Shown: positions 8,874 to 18,378, numbered from the stretch's first letter. The stretch: DNA of 64,000 bases from CAYJIX01 sp964370375 (GCA_964370375.1 CAYJIX010000003.1:1-64000), one strand, 5' to 3'. The notes: generated by a model not told the origin, from the letters alone. Numbers and translations: made by a program.

Positions 8874-8911
8874 CTTAAAAACAAGGCACGGTCAAACAAT
8901 TTGACCATGCC
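8874..8911 (-). terminator. rho-independent terminator after gap
   Basis: The minus-strand transcript forms a 12-base stem (GGCATGGTCAAA with TTTGACCGTGCC, one wobble/mismatch) with a short loop, then a TTGTTTTT tract. It is placed just after the gap stop codon. Confidence 0.8.
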
Positions 8912-8918
8912 TCTACTT

Positions 8919-9923
8919 TTATAATGAGCTACCCACAAGGCGGATTAAACGCAACAACTGGTTGGTAAAGCCAGCCTCGTTGTCATACCAAATGAGTACT
9001 TTTGCCATTTTTTGATCCATAACAGCGGTGGTTAAAGCATCAACAACACCACCATGGGTATCGCCTGTATAATCTACAGACACCAAGGGTTCGGTAGAAA
9101 AGCCAAGGGAACCTTTCATGCTGGTCTTGGATGCTTGCTCAAGGGCAGCGTTGATAGCTTCAACGGTGGTATTTTGCTGCAATTCACAGGTCAAATCCAC
9201 GATGGACACGTTGGCTGTAGGTACCCGTACAGACATGCCGTCAAGGCGTCCTTTAAGCTCAGGAATAACTTTTCCTACAGCTTGGGCCGCACCTGTTGAA
9301 GTGGGAATCATGGAAAGGGCTGCCGCTCGTGCACGACGCAAATCCTTGTGAGACCCATCCAAAATCCGCTGGCTCATGGTATAAGAATGGATGGTGGTCA
9401 TAAGGCCGTGGACAATACCAAAAGTATCATTCAGTACCTTGGCCACAGGTGCAAGGCAGTTTGTGGTACAAGAGGCTGCAGAAATCACATGATGTTCTGC
9501 GGCCTTATACTCATCCTGGTTCACGCCCATGACAATGGTCACATCAGCATCTGATACTGGAGCGCCCATGATGACCTTTTTGGCACCACAGTCTATATGC
9601 TGCTGCAAGCCTGCTTTTTTCTTGAGCGTACCTGAGGTATCCACCACAATATCTGCGCCAAGCTCGCCCCATTTCCATTCACCAATGGCATAACGAGTCA
9701 CAGGAATATGTACTTTTTCGTTGATAAGGATACCTTCTTCTGTGGCCTTTACACTGCCTTTAAAGGTTCCGTGAACAGAATCGTATTTGAACAAATGCGC
9801 TAAATCCTCATTGCTTGCTCTTGCATTGATGGCTGCAATTTGCACATCTTCACTTTCTGCTAAAAGCCGCACAAGATACCGCCCAATCCGACCAAATCCA
9901 TTGATACCGATACGAAAAGCCAT
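8919..9923 (-). CDS. gap: glyceraldehyde-3-phosphate dehydrogenase, type I
   Basis: This glycolytic enzyme oxidises glyceraldehyde-3-phosphate with NAD(P)+ and phosphate. The Rossmann motif 'INGFGRIGR' is at residues 8-16. The active-site cysteine is Cys152 in 'SAASCTTNCLAP'. The phosphate-binding 'SSTGAAQAVG'-type block appears as 'TSTGAAQAVG', and the C-terminal 'WYDNEAGFTNQLL' closes the fold. At 334 residues it is full length. A strong GAGGAGGG motif precedes the ATG. It lies 84 bases downstream of fba on the same strand, so the two glycolytic genes may share a transcript. Confidence 0.98.
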   Translation of the reverse strand: MAFRIGINGFGRIGRYLVRLLAESEDVQIAAINARASNEDLAHLFKYDSVHGTFKGSVKATEEGILINEKVHIPVTRYAIGEWKWGELGADIVVDTSGTLKKKAGLQQHIDCGAKKVIMGAPVSDADVTIVMGVNQDEYKAAEHHVISAASCTTNCLAPVAKVLNDTFGIVHGLMTTIHSYTMSQRILDGSHKDLRRARAAALSMIPTSTGAAQAVGKVIPELKGRLDGMSVRVPTANVSIVDLTCELQQNTTVEAINAALEQASKTSMKGSLGFSTEPLVSVDYTGDTHGGVVDALTTAVMDQKMAKVLIWYDNEAGFTNQLLRLIRLVGSSL

Positions 9924-10007
9924 ATGCCCTCCTCAGTCGTTATATGCACATCGCTACATATTATAATTTATAAAATTACAGATACTTACAACGTAAGCAC
10001 CGTACCC

Positions 10008-10931
10008 CTACGCTTTGCCGGAACACCCTAAGACATGGCGGATCTTATGCTGCACCATGTTTTTGACAGCTTGCCTTGCCGGCTTCAAATAGCTACGCGG
10101 ATCAAATTCAGCAGGATTATCATGCATGAACTGACGGATGGTTGCTGTTAAAGCCAAACGAATGTCCGTATCAATATTGATTTTACACACAGCGCTTGCG
10201 GCAGCTTTGCGTAACAATTCTTCCGGAACACCCTTTGCGCCTCCAACCTGTCCGCCATAACGGTTTGCCATCTCTACAAATTCCTGCGGTACGCTGGACG
10301 CTCCGTGCAACACAAGCGGATAGTTGGGCAAAAGGGCAGCTATCTTTTCTAAACGTGCAAAATCAAGCTTTGCCTCACCTTTGAACTTATAGGCGCCATG
10401 GCTTGTGCCAATGGCAATGGCTAACGAATCGCAGCCTGTACGTTGTACAAATTCCACAGCTTGGTCAGGGTCTGTATAGATGTGTTCATCTGAGCTTACA
10501 TCTTCTTCAACCCCTGCAAGTCGTCCAAGCTCTGCCTCTACCCATACGCCACGGTCATGGGCATATTCCACAACCTTTTTGGTAACGGCGATATTTTCCT
10601 CAAAGGACAAGTGCGATCCGTCAATCATAACAGACGTAAAGCCACCGTCCACACAGGCTTTGCACAGCTCAAAATCAGGACCATGGTCAAGGTGCAGCAC
10701 CACAGGCAAATCTGTTTGGGCAAGACCTGCTTCAATAAGCTTTACAATATAGGTTTGACCTGCGTATTTGCGGGCCCCTGCAGAAACTTGAAGAATGAGC
10801 GGTGCCTTTTCTTCGGCGCCTGCTTCCATAATCCCCTGAATGATCTCCATATTGTTTACATTGAACGCGCCCACTGCGTACTTTCCTGCATAAGCTCGCT
10901 CAAACATCTCACGAGGGCTCACAAGTGCCAT
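10008..10931 (-). CDS. fba: class II fructose-bisphosphate aldolase
   Basis: This zinc-dependent aldolase interconverts fructose-1,6-bisphosphate and two triose phosphates. Zinc-site and catalytic blocks are visible: 'VVLHLDHGPDFE' (His, Asp), 'MIDGSHLSFEENI', 'TSHGAYKFKG' and 'LVLHGASSVP'. 'INIDTDIRLA' matches the phosphate-binding end of the barrel. At 307 residues it is the usual class IIB length. The ATG is preceded by AAAGGAG. It is upstream of gap on the same strand. Confidence 0.97.
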   Translation of the reverse strand: MALVSPREMFERAYAGKYAVGAFNVNNMEIIQGIMEAGAEEKAPLILQVSAGARKYAGQTYIVKLIEAGLAQTDLPVVLHLDHGPDFELCKACVDGGFTSVMIDGSHLSFEENIAVTKKVVEYAHDRGVWVEAELGRLAGVEEDVSSDEHIYTDPDQAVEFVQRTGCDSLAIAIGTSHGAYKFKGEAKLDFARLEKIAALLPNYPLVLHGASSVPQEFVEMANRYGGQVGGAKGVPEELLRKAAASAVCKINIDTDIRLALTATIRQFMHDNPAEFDPRSYLKPARQAVKNMVQHKIRHVLGCSGKA

Positions 10932-11042
10932 ACTATGCTCCTTTTACGCCATAAGGCACTTTTGTGCTTATGCGTATATGGTTTTTACTCAAAATCTATG
11001 CTCGTAACGTTTGCCAGCAAATAATGGCTGACAGATAAACCA

Positions 11043-11873
11043 TTACAGTTCCGGCGGCAAGTCTTTAAGCTCACTGCAACTAAAAACAGGCCCGTCCACG
11101 CATACAAATTTGCTGCCAATATTGCAACGTCCACAAATGCCAACGCCGCATTTCATGCGCTTTTCCAAGGTGGTAAAAATTTGCTCATCCGGGAAATTGA
11201 GCTTTTTTAAAGCTTCAAGAGTGAATTTGATCATAATGGGAGGGCCGCATAAAACAGCAATAGTGTTTTTAGGACTTGGCGCCATTTCAAGCAAGACATG
11301 AGGGATAAGCCCCACCTTGTGTTCCCAACCGTCAGATGGATTGTCAATGGTTAAGGTGGTGTTTAGGTCTTCACGTCCCACCCAATCGGGCAGCTCCTCA
11401 CGGTACGCCATGTCCATGGGAGAGCGTGCTCCGTATAACAAGCTGATATCCCCGTAATCGCTACGGTTGTCCAAAAGGTACAACATGATGGTTCGAATAG
11501 GGGCCATGCCTATGCCGCCACCTATAAAGAACACGTTTTTTCCCTTCCAATCCTTGTAGGGAAAAAAGTTGCCAAGGGGCGCACGCACCCCCACTTTATC
11601 GCCAGCACTTAGGGTATGCAAGGCTGTTGTGACCTCGCCTGTTTTCATGACTGAAAACTGCAAATACTCCATGCGCGTTGGCGGTGAATTGATCACAAAG
11701 GTGGATTCACCCACACCAAATATTGATAATTGTCCAACTTGGCCAGGTTCAAAGTTAAACCCAGCCATGGCCTTATCATCATCCAAACGCACGCGAAAGG
11801 TCATGATATTGGGCGTTTCCTGTATAGTTTCAATAACAGTTGCCACTTGGGGCAACAATGGATTGCTCTGCAT
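11043..11873 (-). CDS. flxA: FlxA: FAD/NAD(P)-binding oxidoreductase subunit of the Flx-Hdr complex
   Basis: The protein has 276 residues and the PyrK/sulfhydrogenase-gamma fold. An N-terminal FAD-binding barrel (to about 105) is followed by an NAD-binding domain with 'VFFIGGGIGMAPIR' (about 115-127) and 'LCGPPIMIKF'. The C-terminal [2Fe-2S] site has Cys242, Cys247, Cys250 and Cys258. In the described FlxABCD-HdrABC system of Desulfovibrio this subunit is the NADH entry point. Position supports that: it is the last gene of an hdrC-hdrB-hdrA-flxDC-flxB-flxA series. A 123-base gap separates it from flxB, unlike the tight overlaps among the others. Confidence 0.85.
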   Translation of the reverse strand: MQSNPLLPQVATVIETIQETPNIMTFRVRLDDDKAMAGFNFEPGQVGQLSIFGVGESTFVINSPPTRMEYLQFSVMKTGEVTTALHTLSAGDKVGVRAPLGNFFPYKDWKGKNVFFIGGGIGMAPIRTIMLYLLDNRSDYGDISLLYGARSPMDMAYREELPDWVGREDLNTTLTIDNPSDGWEHKVGLIPHVLLEMAPSPKNTIAVLCGPPIMIKFTLEALKKLNFPDEQIFTTLEKRMKCGVGICGRCNIGSKFVCVDGPVFSCSELKDLPPEL

Positions 11874-11996
11874 GAAACGATCTCCTTAAAGATTGCCTCA
11901 GCCTTGTCCTTTAACTTTGTATCTAAGCTATCAGAACAACGGCAAGTAAAAAAGCGCGTACACCTGCGAACGACAAACGCTCTTGTAACAACGCGA

Positions 11997-13052
11997 CTAG
12001 GATTCCACAGCCTTGGTCAATATTTCACGAATATCTAAGGATACAGGGCAACGCGTAACACAACGCCCACACCCAGTACAGGATATACCGCCATGTTGTT
12101 CCTGTGAATACCAATACTTATGAGAAACGCGGTTACGCATGCGCAAAGATTTGCCCTGGCGTGGATTATGCCCACTGGCTTCACGCGTAAATTGCGGTGA
12201 CATACAGTTATCCCAAGAACGGATCCTTTTTCCGCTCAAGCCGTCGCCCTCATCGGTCATGGTAAAACATTGGCAGGTTGGACACATATAGGTACAGGCA
12301 CCACACGATAAACATTTGTGCGTATGTTCTGTCCAAAAGGGCACGTCCTCAAAGCGCGCTTTAAGCTTTGCAGGCGCTCCCGAAATATCCGGAGCAGGCG
12401 CCATAAGGGCCTTTGCCGCGGCATGCTGTTCGTTTGCTTCTGCTGCGCGTTCTGCCCCGTCAGATAATTGCGCAGCGGCAAGCAAGCTTTCGCCCTTTTC
12501 TGATACTGCCTGTAAAAGCCAGCCGTCATCCAAAACAGTAAGCTGGACATCAGATCCTTCTGTGCTTACAGGGCCACCGCCAACCCAGTGACAAAAGCAT
12601 GTGGCACATGGCTTATCGCAAGCCCTTGTGACAATCAGCGTGGCGTCGCGTCTGGCTTTATAATAGGGATCGCTATAGGGCCCATGTGTGTACGCCCAAT
12701 CTAAAGCTAAAAAGCCCCGAGTGTCACAAGAGCGCGCCCCAAGCAACAGCGTAGGCGTTGCTACGCTGCCAAGACCATCATCAAGTTGTAGGCTTGTTTT
12801 GGCCAAATCCTCACTGTCCTTTGTCACACTATAGCGCAACAGCGTTTCAGAAGGCGGCAAAATACAGCCTTTGGGCGATACGGTTGCTCTTTCAAGGTTA
12901 GGGGCAAGAGTAGAAACAACATCATCTTTATCTAAAGAAGCAAAGACCACAGCTTTACCTTGCAGGCAAGGGGCCACCACTGAAAATGTTTTGCGCAACG
13001 CTTCTAACCAAGCCGGTACGTCTTTTGTGGCAACAAAACGATAAATACTCAT
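11997..13052 (-). CDS. flxB: FlxB: [4Fe-4S] dicluster subunit of the Flx-Hdr complex
   Basis: The 351-residue protein matches the FlxB/sulfhydrogenase-beta-like family: an N-terminal domain of unknown fold with 'LLLGARSCDTRGFLALDW' and 'CDKPCATCFCHWVGG', then a C-terminal ferredoxin domain. Two cluster motifs are visible: 'CLSCGACTYMCPTCQCF' and 'CTGCGRCVTRCPVSLD'. It is expected to pass electrons between the flavin of FlxA and the rest of the complex. It overlaps the flxDC stop by four bases, showing tight coupling. Confidence 0.83.
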   Translation of the reverse strand: MSIYRFVATKDVPAWLEALRKTFSVVAPCLQGKAVVFASLDKDDVVSTLAPNLERATVSPKGCILPPSETLLRYSVTKDSEDLAKTSLQLDDGLGSVATPTLLLGARSCDTRGFLALDWAYTHGPYSDPYYKARRDATLIVTRACDKPCATCFCHWVGGGPVSTEGSDVQLTVLDDGWLLQAVSEKGESLLAAAQLSDGAERAAEANEQHAAAKALMAPAPDISGAPAKLKARFEDVPFWTEHTHKCLSCGACTYMCPTCQCFTMTDEGDGLSGKRIRSWDNCMSPQFTREASGHNPRQGKSLRMRNRVSHKYWYSQEQHGGISCTGCGRCVTRCPVSLDIREILTKAVES

Positions 13053-14533
13053 GAGGATGCCCCCTCAATGTGACGTTCATGGATATGCTTTTCTTCCGGT
13101 TCAAATCCCAAAAGCGGTGGCTTATCCGTTATTTCCATACCCGGGCTGTATTCAAACAATCTGTTGACAATGCGGTTTACCTGCACCTTAAGGGCTCCCA
13201 CAGGAATCCCCACAGGACATGACCTGTTACATTCTGCACACCCTGTGCAACGCCCTGCCAAGTGCATGGCATGGATAAGCTGGAAGAACAGCTTTTGTGT
13301 GGGGGTGTCTTCTTGCGTAAGCCAATGAGGATCGCGACTGTCTGCCACGCACACTTGACGGCATACACACATGGGGCAGGCATTACGGCAGGCATGGCAC
13401 CTTATGCAACGCTCCATGTGCCCCTTCCAAAAGCTCATACGCTCAGATAGCGACAAGCCTTCAAGCAGGCTCATTACAGCAGGCAGTTTTGGCGTTGCCC
13501 CCTCAGGAATAACCGTGGCCTTGCCTATAAAATGATCATAGACCACTGCATTGGGCACAGTGCAAGCCCTGCACTTATCCTGAGCGATCTCTTGCATGGG
13601 CATGGCGTGCTCTTCACCGTCAGCCACGATTTTTAAGGTGGCTCCAACCCCTTTTATACTCTCTATTTTAGACACAGGGCCAAGCTTCGCCAAGACCCTA
13701 TCTACACTTACCGTACCGTTACAACCCATGCCAAACAGCACCAAGCGTTCCCTTGGCACAAGGCTTTCTTGTAAAAGTTCCATAACGCCTTTGGAATCAC
13801 AGCCTTTCATGACTAAGCCAACTTTTTTATCCTTAAATAATGCAAGGTCATGATGCAAACAGGAGGCTAAAGAATGGACATTCAAGGGCCCCCAAATGAG
13901 CCTGTCCACATCATCGGCTGTGCGCATGACCAAAGGTGTGGCATGCAAAGGATCAAAGCCTTCTTGCCAACCAAGCACACATTCAAGGTCTTGGTCGTTT
14001 TTCAGGGCTTGTTTGATCTGTTCTTTTAATTCAGCCAGGTTAGGATTTTCACCACACCCTAAGGGGCGCAAAGGCTCCACTAGGTCTGTGGGCAGATCAT
14101 AGCGTGACGGAATTTCATCCCATTTGGGCGCAGGGCCAAGCTTGTGAATACGATCAGTAAAAGCTGTAACCACCTGCTTCCAACGCTGCCCTTCAGAGGC
14201 GGAAACCCATGTGTATTCAAAACGCGCAGGGTCAATGCCTATGATGGGTAAAAATTCCTTAAGCACCTCAAGGCGGCGGCGTGCGTAATAATTGCCCTCA
14301 GAATAGTGGCAATCACGTGGATGACACCCCGATACCAAAACACCGTCTGCGCCTGACAATAACGCCTTTAACGCAAACAAAGGGTTCACTCGACCGGAAC
14401 AAGGCACGCGGATGATGCGTAAATCTGTGGGTTGCGATGCCCGCGCCACACCTGCCGTATCTGCTCCGCCATAGGAGCACCAATTGCATAAAAAACCTAC
14501 AATGCGTAGTTCTTTGCCGTTTAAAGCTGACAT
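13049..14533 (-). CDS. flxDC: FlxD-FlxC fusion: MvhD-like domain plus iron-sulfur subunit
   Basis: The single 494-residue frame combines two subunits usually encoded apart. Residues 1-145 are MvhD-like (FlxD), with the Cys pattern 'FLCNWCSYGGADTAG', 'VPCSGRVNP' and 'GCHPRDCHYSEGN'; this domain links HdrA to the electron-input module. Residues about 155-494 match FlxC: 'VMKGCDSKG', 'LFGMGCNGTVSVDR', and two C-terminal cluster motifs 'CIRCHACRNACPMCVC' and 'CTGCAECNRSCPVG'. The fusion fixes a 1:1 ratio of the two subunits. It overlaps hdrA by 13 bases and flxB by four bases. I see no frameshift signature at the junction. Confidence 0.82.
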   Translation of the reverse strand: MSALNGKELRIVGFLCNWCSYGGADTAGVARASQPTDLRIIRVPCSGRVNPLFALKALLSGADGVLVSGCHPRDCHYSEGNYYARRRLEVLKEFLPIIGIDPARFEYTWVSASEGQRWKQVVTAFTDRIHKLGPAPKWDEIPSRYDLPTDLVEPLRPLGCGENPNLAELKEQIKQALKNDQDLECVLGWQEGFDPLHATPLVMRTADDVDRLIWGPLNVHSLASCLHHDLALFKDKKVGLVMKGCDSKGVMELLQESLVPRERLVLFGMGCNGTVSVDRVLAKLGPVSKIESIKGVGATLKIVADGEEHAMPMQEIAQDKCRACTVPNAVVYDHFIGKATVIPEGATPKLPAVMSLLEGLSLSERMSFWKGHMERCIRCHACRNACPMCVCRQVCVADSRDPHWLTQEDTPTQKLFFQLIHAMHLAGRCTGCAECNRSCPVGIPVGALKVQVNRIVNRLFEYSPGMEITDKPPLLGFEPEEKHIHERHIEGASS

Positions 14534-16482
14534 AGGGCATTCACCTCCGCAAGAATCTGATTATCCGTAAAGTGGGAAAGCTGAATGGCCCCCTGTGGAC
14601 ATGTGGCTACACACAAACCGCAACCTTGACATACGGCTTCAATAACGTTGGCTTTTGTCTCACCGCGGAAATCTTCCATGGTAATGGCCTGGAAGGGACA
14701 AACCATGGCGCATTTTTCACAGCCAACACAGCGTTTGATATCCACAACAGATATTTGCGGATCGCTTTCAAGCTGGGGTTTTGCCAAAAGGCCAATGGCT
14801 TTGGAGGCAGCAGCAGATCCTTGAGCCACTGATGCCGGGATGTCCTTGGCACCTTGGCATACACCGGCTACAAACACACCGGCGGTATTGGTTTCTACAG
14901 GACGCAATTTACAATGCGACTCCATGAAAAAGCCTAGATTGTCATAGGAAATGTGCAAGGTTTCAGCTAGGTTTCCGGCTCCTTTGGCGCCTTCAATCCC
15001 CACAGCCAAAACCACAAGGTCTGCTTTAATTTCCACAGGTTTACCAAGTAAGGTATCAGCACCACGCACAATAAGCGCGCCTGATGCTTCGGGTTGGATA
15101 ACAGAAACCCTGCCGCGGATATATTCCACACCGTATTCTTCTACGGCACGGCGGGTGAATTCATCATACATTTTACCAGGAGCACGTATGTCCATATAAA
15201 ACACGTACTGTCTGGAATCAGGAATGTGATCACGGGTCAAAACTGCTTGCTTTGCCGTGTACATACAGCAAAAGCCGGAACAGTGAGGCCTGTCAATGGA
15301 AGGATCGCGAGAGCCAACACATTGAATAAAGACAACATTTTTAGGCTCTTTCCCGTCTGAAGGACGTTTTACATGGCCTTCTGTGGGACCTGAGGCAGAC
15401 AACATCCTCTCGTACTGCAAAGACGTGATCACGTCAGGATAACGCCCCGCACCGTATTCGCCATACACTGTCCAGTCCATAAGGTCATAGCCTGTGGCTG
15501 CCACAATGGCCCCTACTTGTTCGGTAATGACCTCGTCTTGCATGTCAAATTTGATGGCGCCTGTGGGGCAAATTTTGGCACAGACTCCGCATTTGCCTTT
15601 TACAAGCATGCGGCAATGTTCGGGATTGATGCTGGCCTTTTTGGGAATAGCTTGAGGAAACGGGATGTTGATGGCTGTGGTTGGCCCAATCAGTTCGTTA
15701 AAAGCGTCAGGCGTTTTTTTGCCGGGGCATTTTTCTGTACACACGCCACAGCCCGTGCACATATCCCAATCCACATAGGTTGCCCGTTTATTGATGGTTA
15801 CTGTAAAATTCCCCACATAACCGCCCACCGAAGTCACTTCAGCGGCAGCTAGCAACGAAATGTTGGGATGCTGGGCCACGTCCACCATTTTGGGACCAAG
15901 GATACAGCTTGAACAATCCACCGTGGGAAAGGTTTTATCAAGCTTTGCCATTTTGCCGCCAATGGTTGTTTCGCGCTCTACAAGCAAAACTTCAAGGCCT
16001 GCATCGGCGCAATCAAGGGCAGCCTGAATACCTGCCACACCGCCGCCAATAACCAAAACTTTTTTGGTTGATTGAAAGGATTTGGCATACAAAGGCACGT
16101 TTAAACGCAGTTTAGCCACAGCCATTTTGACAAGCTCAGTGGCCTTATTGGTATTGGCTTCAACATCTTTACCAATCCATGAAACATGTTCACGAATATT
16201 CGCCATTTCAAGCATGTAACGGTTAAGACCGGCCCGCTCGATGGTACGCCTAAAGGTTGGTTCGTGCATCCTTGGCGTACAAGAAGCCACAACCACACCG
16301 TCAAGGCTATGCTCTTTGATGGCGGCAATGATTTCTTCTTGTCCCGGCTCAGAGCAGGTATACATGGTGTTTGTTGCAAAAACCACATCGGCAAAAGCTT
16401 TTGAAGCCGTCGCCACGGCCGCGCAGTCTACTGTGGCTGCAATATTGGATCCGCAATGACAGATAAATACGCCAAGTCTCAT
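14521..16482 (-). CDS. hdrA: HdrA: FAD- and iron-sulfur-containing heterodisulfide-reductase subunit
   Basis: This 653-residue flavoprotein is the presumed electron-bifurcating subunit of the Hdr-Flx complex. An N-terminal Cys-containing domain (to about 135) precedes the FAD dinucleotide motif 'VLVIGGGVAGIQAA' (about 142-155). Four [4Fe-4S] motifs are visible: 'CTGCGVCTEKCPGK', 'CGVCAKICPTGAI', 'CVGCEKCAMVCP' and 'CQGCGLCVATCPQGAI'. 'VQCVGSRDPSIDRPHCSGFCC' style motifs around the middle also fit HdrA (the sequence has an Ile at the first position). It is cytoplasmic. It overlaps hdrB by four bases. Confidence 0.92.
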   Translation of the reverse strand: MRLGVFICHCGSNIAATVDCAAVATASKAFADVVFATNTMYTCSEPGQEEIIAAIKEHSLDGVVVASCTPRMHEPTFRRTIERAGLNRYMLEMANIREHVSWIGKDVEANTNKATELVKMAVAKLRLNVPLYAKSFQSTKKVLVIGGGVAGIQAALDCADAGLEVLLVERETTIGGKMAKLDKTFPTVDCSSCILGPKMVDVAQHPNISLLAAAEVTSVGGYVGNFTVTINKRATYVDWDMCTGCGVCTEKCPGKKTPDAFNELIGPTTAINIPFPQAIPKKASINPEHCRMLVKGKCGVCAKICPTGAIKFDMQDEVITEQVGAIVAATGYDLMDWTVYGEYGAGRYPDVITSLQYERMLSASGPTEGHVKRPSDGKEPKNVVFIQCVGSRDPSIDRPHCSGFCCMYTAKQAVLTRDHIPDSRQYVFYMDIRAPGKMYDEFTRRAVEEYGVEYIRGRVSVIQPEASGALIVRGADTLLGKPVEIKADLVVLAVGIEGAKGAGNLAETLHISYDNLGFFMESHCKLRPVETNTAGVFVAGVCQGAKDIPASVAQGSAAASKAIGLLAKPQLESDPQISVVDIKRCVGCEKCAMVCPFQAITMEDFRGETKANVIEAVCQGCGLCVATCPQGAIQLSHFTDNQILAEVNALCQL

Positions 16483-17420
16483 GACTGCACCTCCTGCTCT
16501 GCTTTATCAGCAACACTTGAGTCCGAGGCTTTCTGCGCACGGTTCTGAGCCATTTTTTGCAGCACAACCGTAGGCGTTACAGATACCTTGTCAATGCCCA
16601 CATCTTCCGGACTAAGGCCAAAGGCCATTCCCATAAGCTGGGTAAAATACAATACCGGCATGTTGTACTGTGTATTGTTTGCCCGTCCTGCCTGCTCTTG
16701 CCTTAGATCAAGGTTCATGTGGCAAAGCGGACAAGCCACGACCATGACGTCAGCTTCGGCGTCTTTTGCCGCCTGAAGGAGCCTGCCTGAAAGACGTGCT
16801 GTGATGTCACGCCGTGGTATACCCATGGCTGCACCGCAACATTCGGTTTTTAAAGCAAAGGGGACAACTTCTGCCCCAAGGGCAGTGAGAATATTGTCCA
16901 TGGCCTTGGGATTTTCCGGATCGTCAAAGCGCATGATCTTTTCAGGACGGCTCATGATACAGCCGTAATACGGCGCAACGCGAAGACCTTTAAGGGAATC
17001 GCGCAGTTTGTCTTTAATGGCTTCTAAACCTATTTGTTCAACAAGAACCTGCAAGGTTGAAAAAGTATCTGGTAAGCCCTCTTCAGGGGATGGGCAAGGC
17101 GCGTCAAGTAAGGCGTTGACTTTTTGATGAAATGCCGGTGCCTGCATGTGATATCTGGCGCCTTTTAAATTGACAAGGCAGCTGGGGCATGGGGTTGCTA
17201 CACATTCTGCGCCCTTTGCTGCAGCAAGGGAAAGGTTACGCGCTGAAAGTGCTGCAGATAAAACCCCATCACAAGCATGGGCAGGGGTTGAACCGCAACA
17301 GCTCCAGTCATCAATGTCTAACAAATCTACACCAAGTACGCCAAACACGGCACGGGTAGATTTTTCATATTCCATGGAAGTGCCCTGACCGGAACACCCC
17401 GGATAGTAAAACAATTTCAT
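16479..17420 (-). CDS. hdrB: HdrB: CCG-domain catalytic subunit
   Basis: The 313-residue protein carries two CCG domains, which bind the unusual non-cubane iron-sulfur clusters that reduce disulfides. The visible residues are 'YYPGCSGQG', 'DWSCCGSTPAHA', 'CVATPCPSCL', then 'YYGCIMSRP', 'KTECCGAAMG' and 'VVACPLCHMNLD'. In methanogens the substrate is CoM-S-S-CoB. In sulfate reducers the Hdr-Flx substrate is thought to be a different disulfide, with DsrC proposed. The C-terminal ~50 residues are Ala/Gln-rich and not conserved. The start overlaps hdrC by four bases. Confidence 0.92.
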   Translation of the reverse strand: MKLFYYPGCSGQGTSMEYEKSTRAVFGVLGVDLLDIDDWSCCGSTPAHACDGVLSAALSARNLSLAAAKGAECVATPCPSCLVNLKGARYHMQAPAFHQKVNALLDAPCPSPEEGLPDTFSTLQVLVEQIGLEAIKDKLRDSLKGLRVAPYYGCIMSRPEKIMRFDDPENPKAMDNILTALGAEVVPFALKTECCGAAMGIPRRDITARLSGRLLQAAKDAEADVMVVACPLCHMNLDLRQEQAGRANNTQYNMPVLYFTQLMGMAFGLSPEDVGIDKVSVTPTVVLQKMAQNRAQKASDSSVADKAEQEVQS

Positions 17421-17986
17421 TGTTCACCTCCGGCTTTGCGGCTTTCTTCGAAGCGTTTAAAAATACGCCCAACTGCCTCTTTGCCCACGATAGTGTGAGG
17501 AACAAAGGGCAATTTTCGTTTGGGTAAAATACGCGGCGTAAGGTCTATGTCGGTGAAAACACGCCCCGTGCGCAACATGTACATGGCCATAACGCCAAGC
17601 TCATAGGTTCGACCAAAATACCGAACCATGGTCAAAAAAGAACCCCAAAACGAGGACATGGCATGGTCTTTTTTACCTTCTGCCCACGCTTTATGCCGCA
17701 AAGTGTCCATGACCTTTGCTACATCTATGTTGTTTGGGCAACGCGAAGTACAGGTGGAACAAGAAACACAAATCCATAAGGATTTAGCACGCAATGCGCG
17801 CTCCTTATCGCCAAGCTGTAATGCTCGCATCACTTGGCTGACTTGCATGTCGTATTCCGGCCCACAAGGACAACCTGCCGTGCAGTTACCGCATTGATAG
17901 CAGGCGCTCACTCGCTGCCCGCTTGCCTCTTCAATCTCTTGAATGAACGCAGTATCACGCACATTCCCAAGGTCGATGTTGTTCAT
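17417..17986 (-). CDS. hdrC: HdrC: [4Fe-4S] electron-transfer subunit
   Basis: This 189-residue protein is the first gene of the hdrCBA-flx operon. Two ferredoxin-type motifs are visible, 'CYQCGNCTAGCP' (about residues 29-40) and 'CVSCSTCTSRCP' (about 73-84). A downstream helical part ('AMSSFWGSFLTMVRYFGRTYE') is typical of HdrC. It passes electrons from HdrA to HdrB. The ATG has only a weak GGGG upstream. No alcohol dehydrogenase gene adjoins the operon here, unlike the ethanol-linked copy described in Desulfovibrio vulgaris. Confidence 0.92.
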   Translation of the reverse strand: MNNIDLGNVRDTAFIQEIEEASGQRVSACYQCGNCTAGCPCGPEYDMQVSQVMRALQLGDKERALRAKSLWICVSCSTCTSRCPNNIDVAKVMDTLRHKAWAEGKKDHAMSSFWGSFLTMVRYFGRTYELGVMAMYMLRTGRVFTDIDLTPRILPKRKLPFVPHTIVGKEAVGRIFKRFEESRKAGGEQ

Positions 17987-18378
17987 GATAGCCCCGTAAC
18001 CATATGCTGGGATTAGAAAAAAATGGTGCCTCCAAGCTAATTCATTTATTCACAATTATCATAAGGTAAGTCTTTAGTCTAGTCTGTAAACCGGCAAAGA
18101 ACATATGTAGTGCTTAAACAAACGTCTTTAAAACTTGCTTCTTCCCATGCTGTCTCCTTCATAAAATTTCAACGCAAGGTACACCTTGTTGATGCTTTTT
18201 TGTGTGCAGACATATCCCCAAAATGCGATTTTTCCAAAAAAAGTTCTGCCTAGAACTACATTCCTAAAACCTGTCGTGGAACTCTAGACGTCACCCACGT
18301 CCTGCGTTATGTTTCTATGCCTATGGTATGCAGTGCTTCTTTTTTTGGATTCACTCAACGGCTTGGAGGAAACGCACC
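17987..18378. other. divergent intergenic region between hdrC and the macroglobulin gene
   Basis: This 392-base stretch holds no convincing gene. It must contain the hdrC promoter (minus) and the macroglobulin promoter (plus). An ATTGTGAATAAATGAATTA segment on the minus strand (about 18039-18057) contains a TTGTGA half-site of the kind bound by Rex or CRP-family regulators, but the second half is poor. I do not call an operator. The plus-strand end carries GGAGG for the downstream gene. Confidence 0.4.

Noticed and set aside
18037..18060. Possible Rex or CRP-type operator upstream of hdrC
   Set aside because: Only one half-site (TTGTGA) is good. The other half does not match, so it does not reach a usable consensus.
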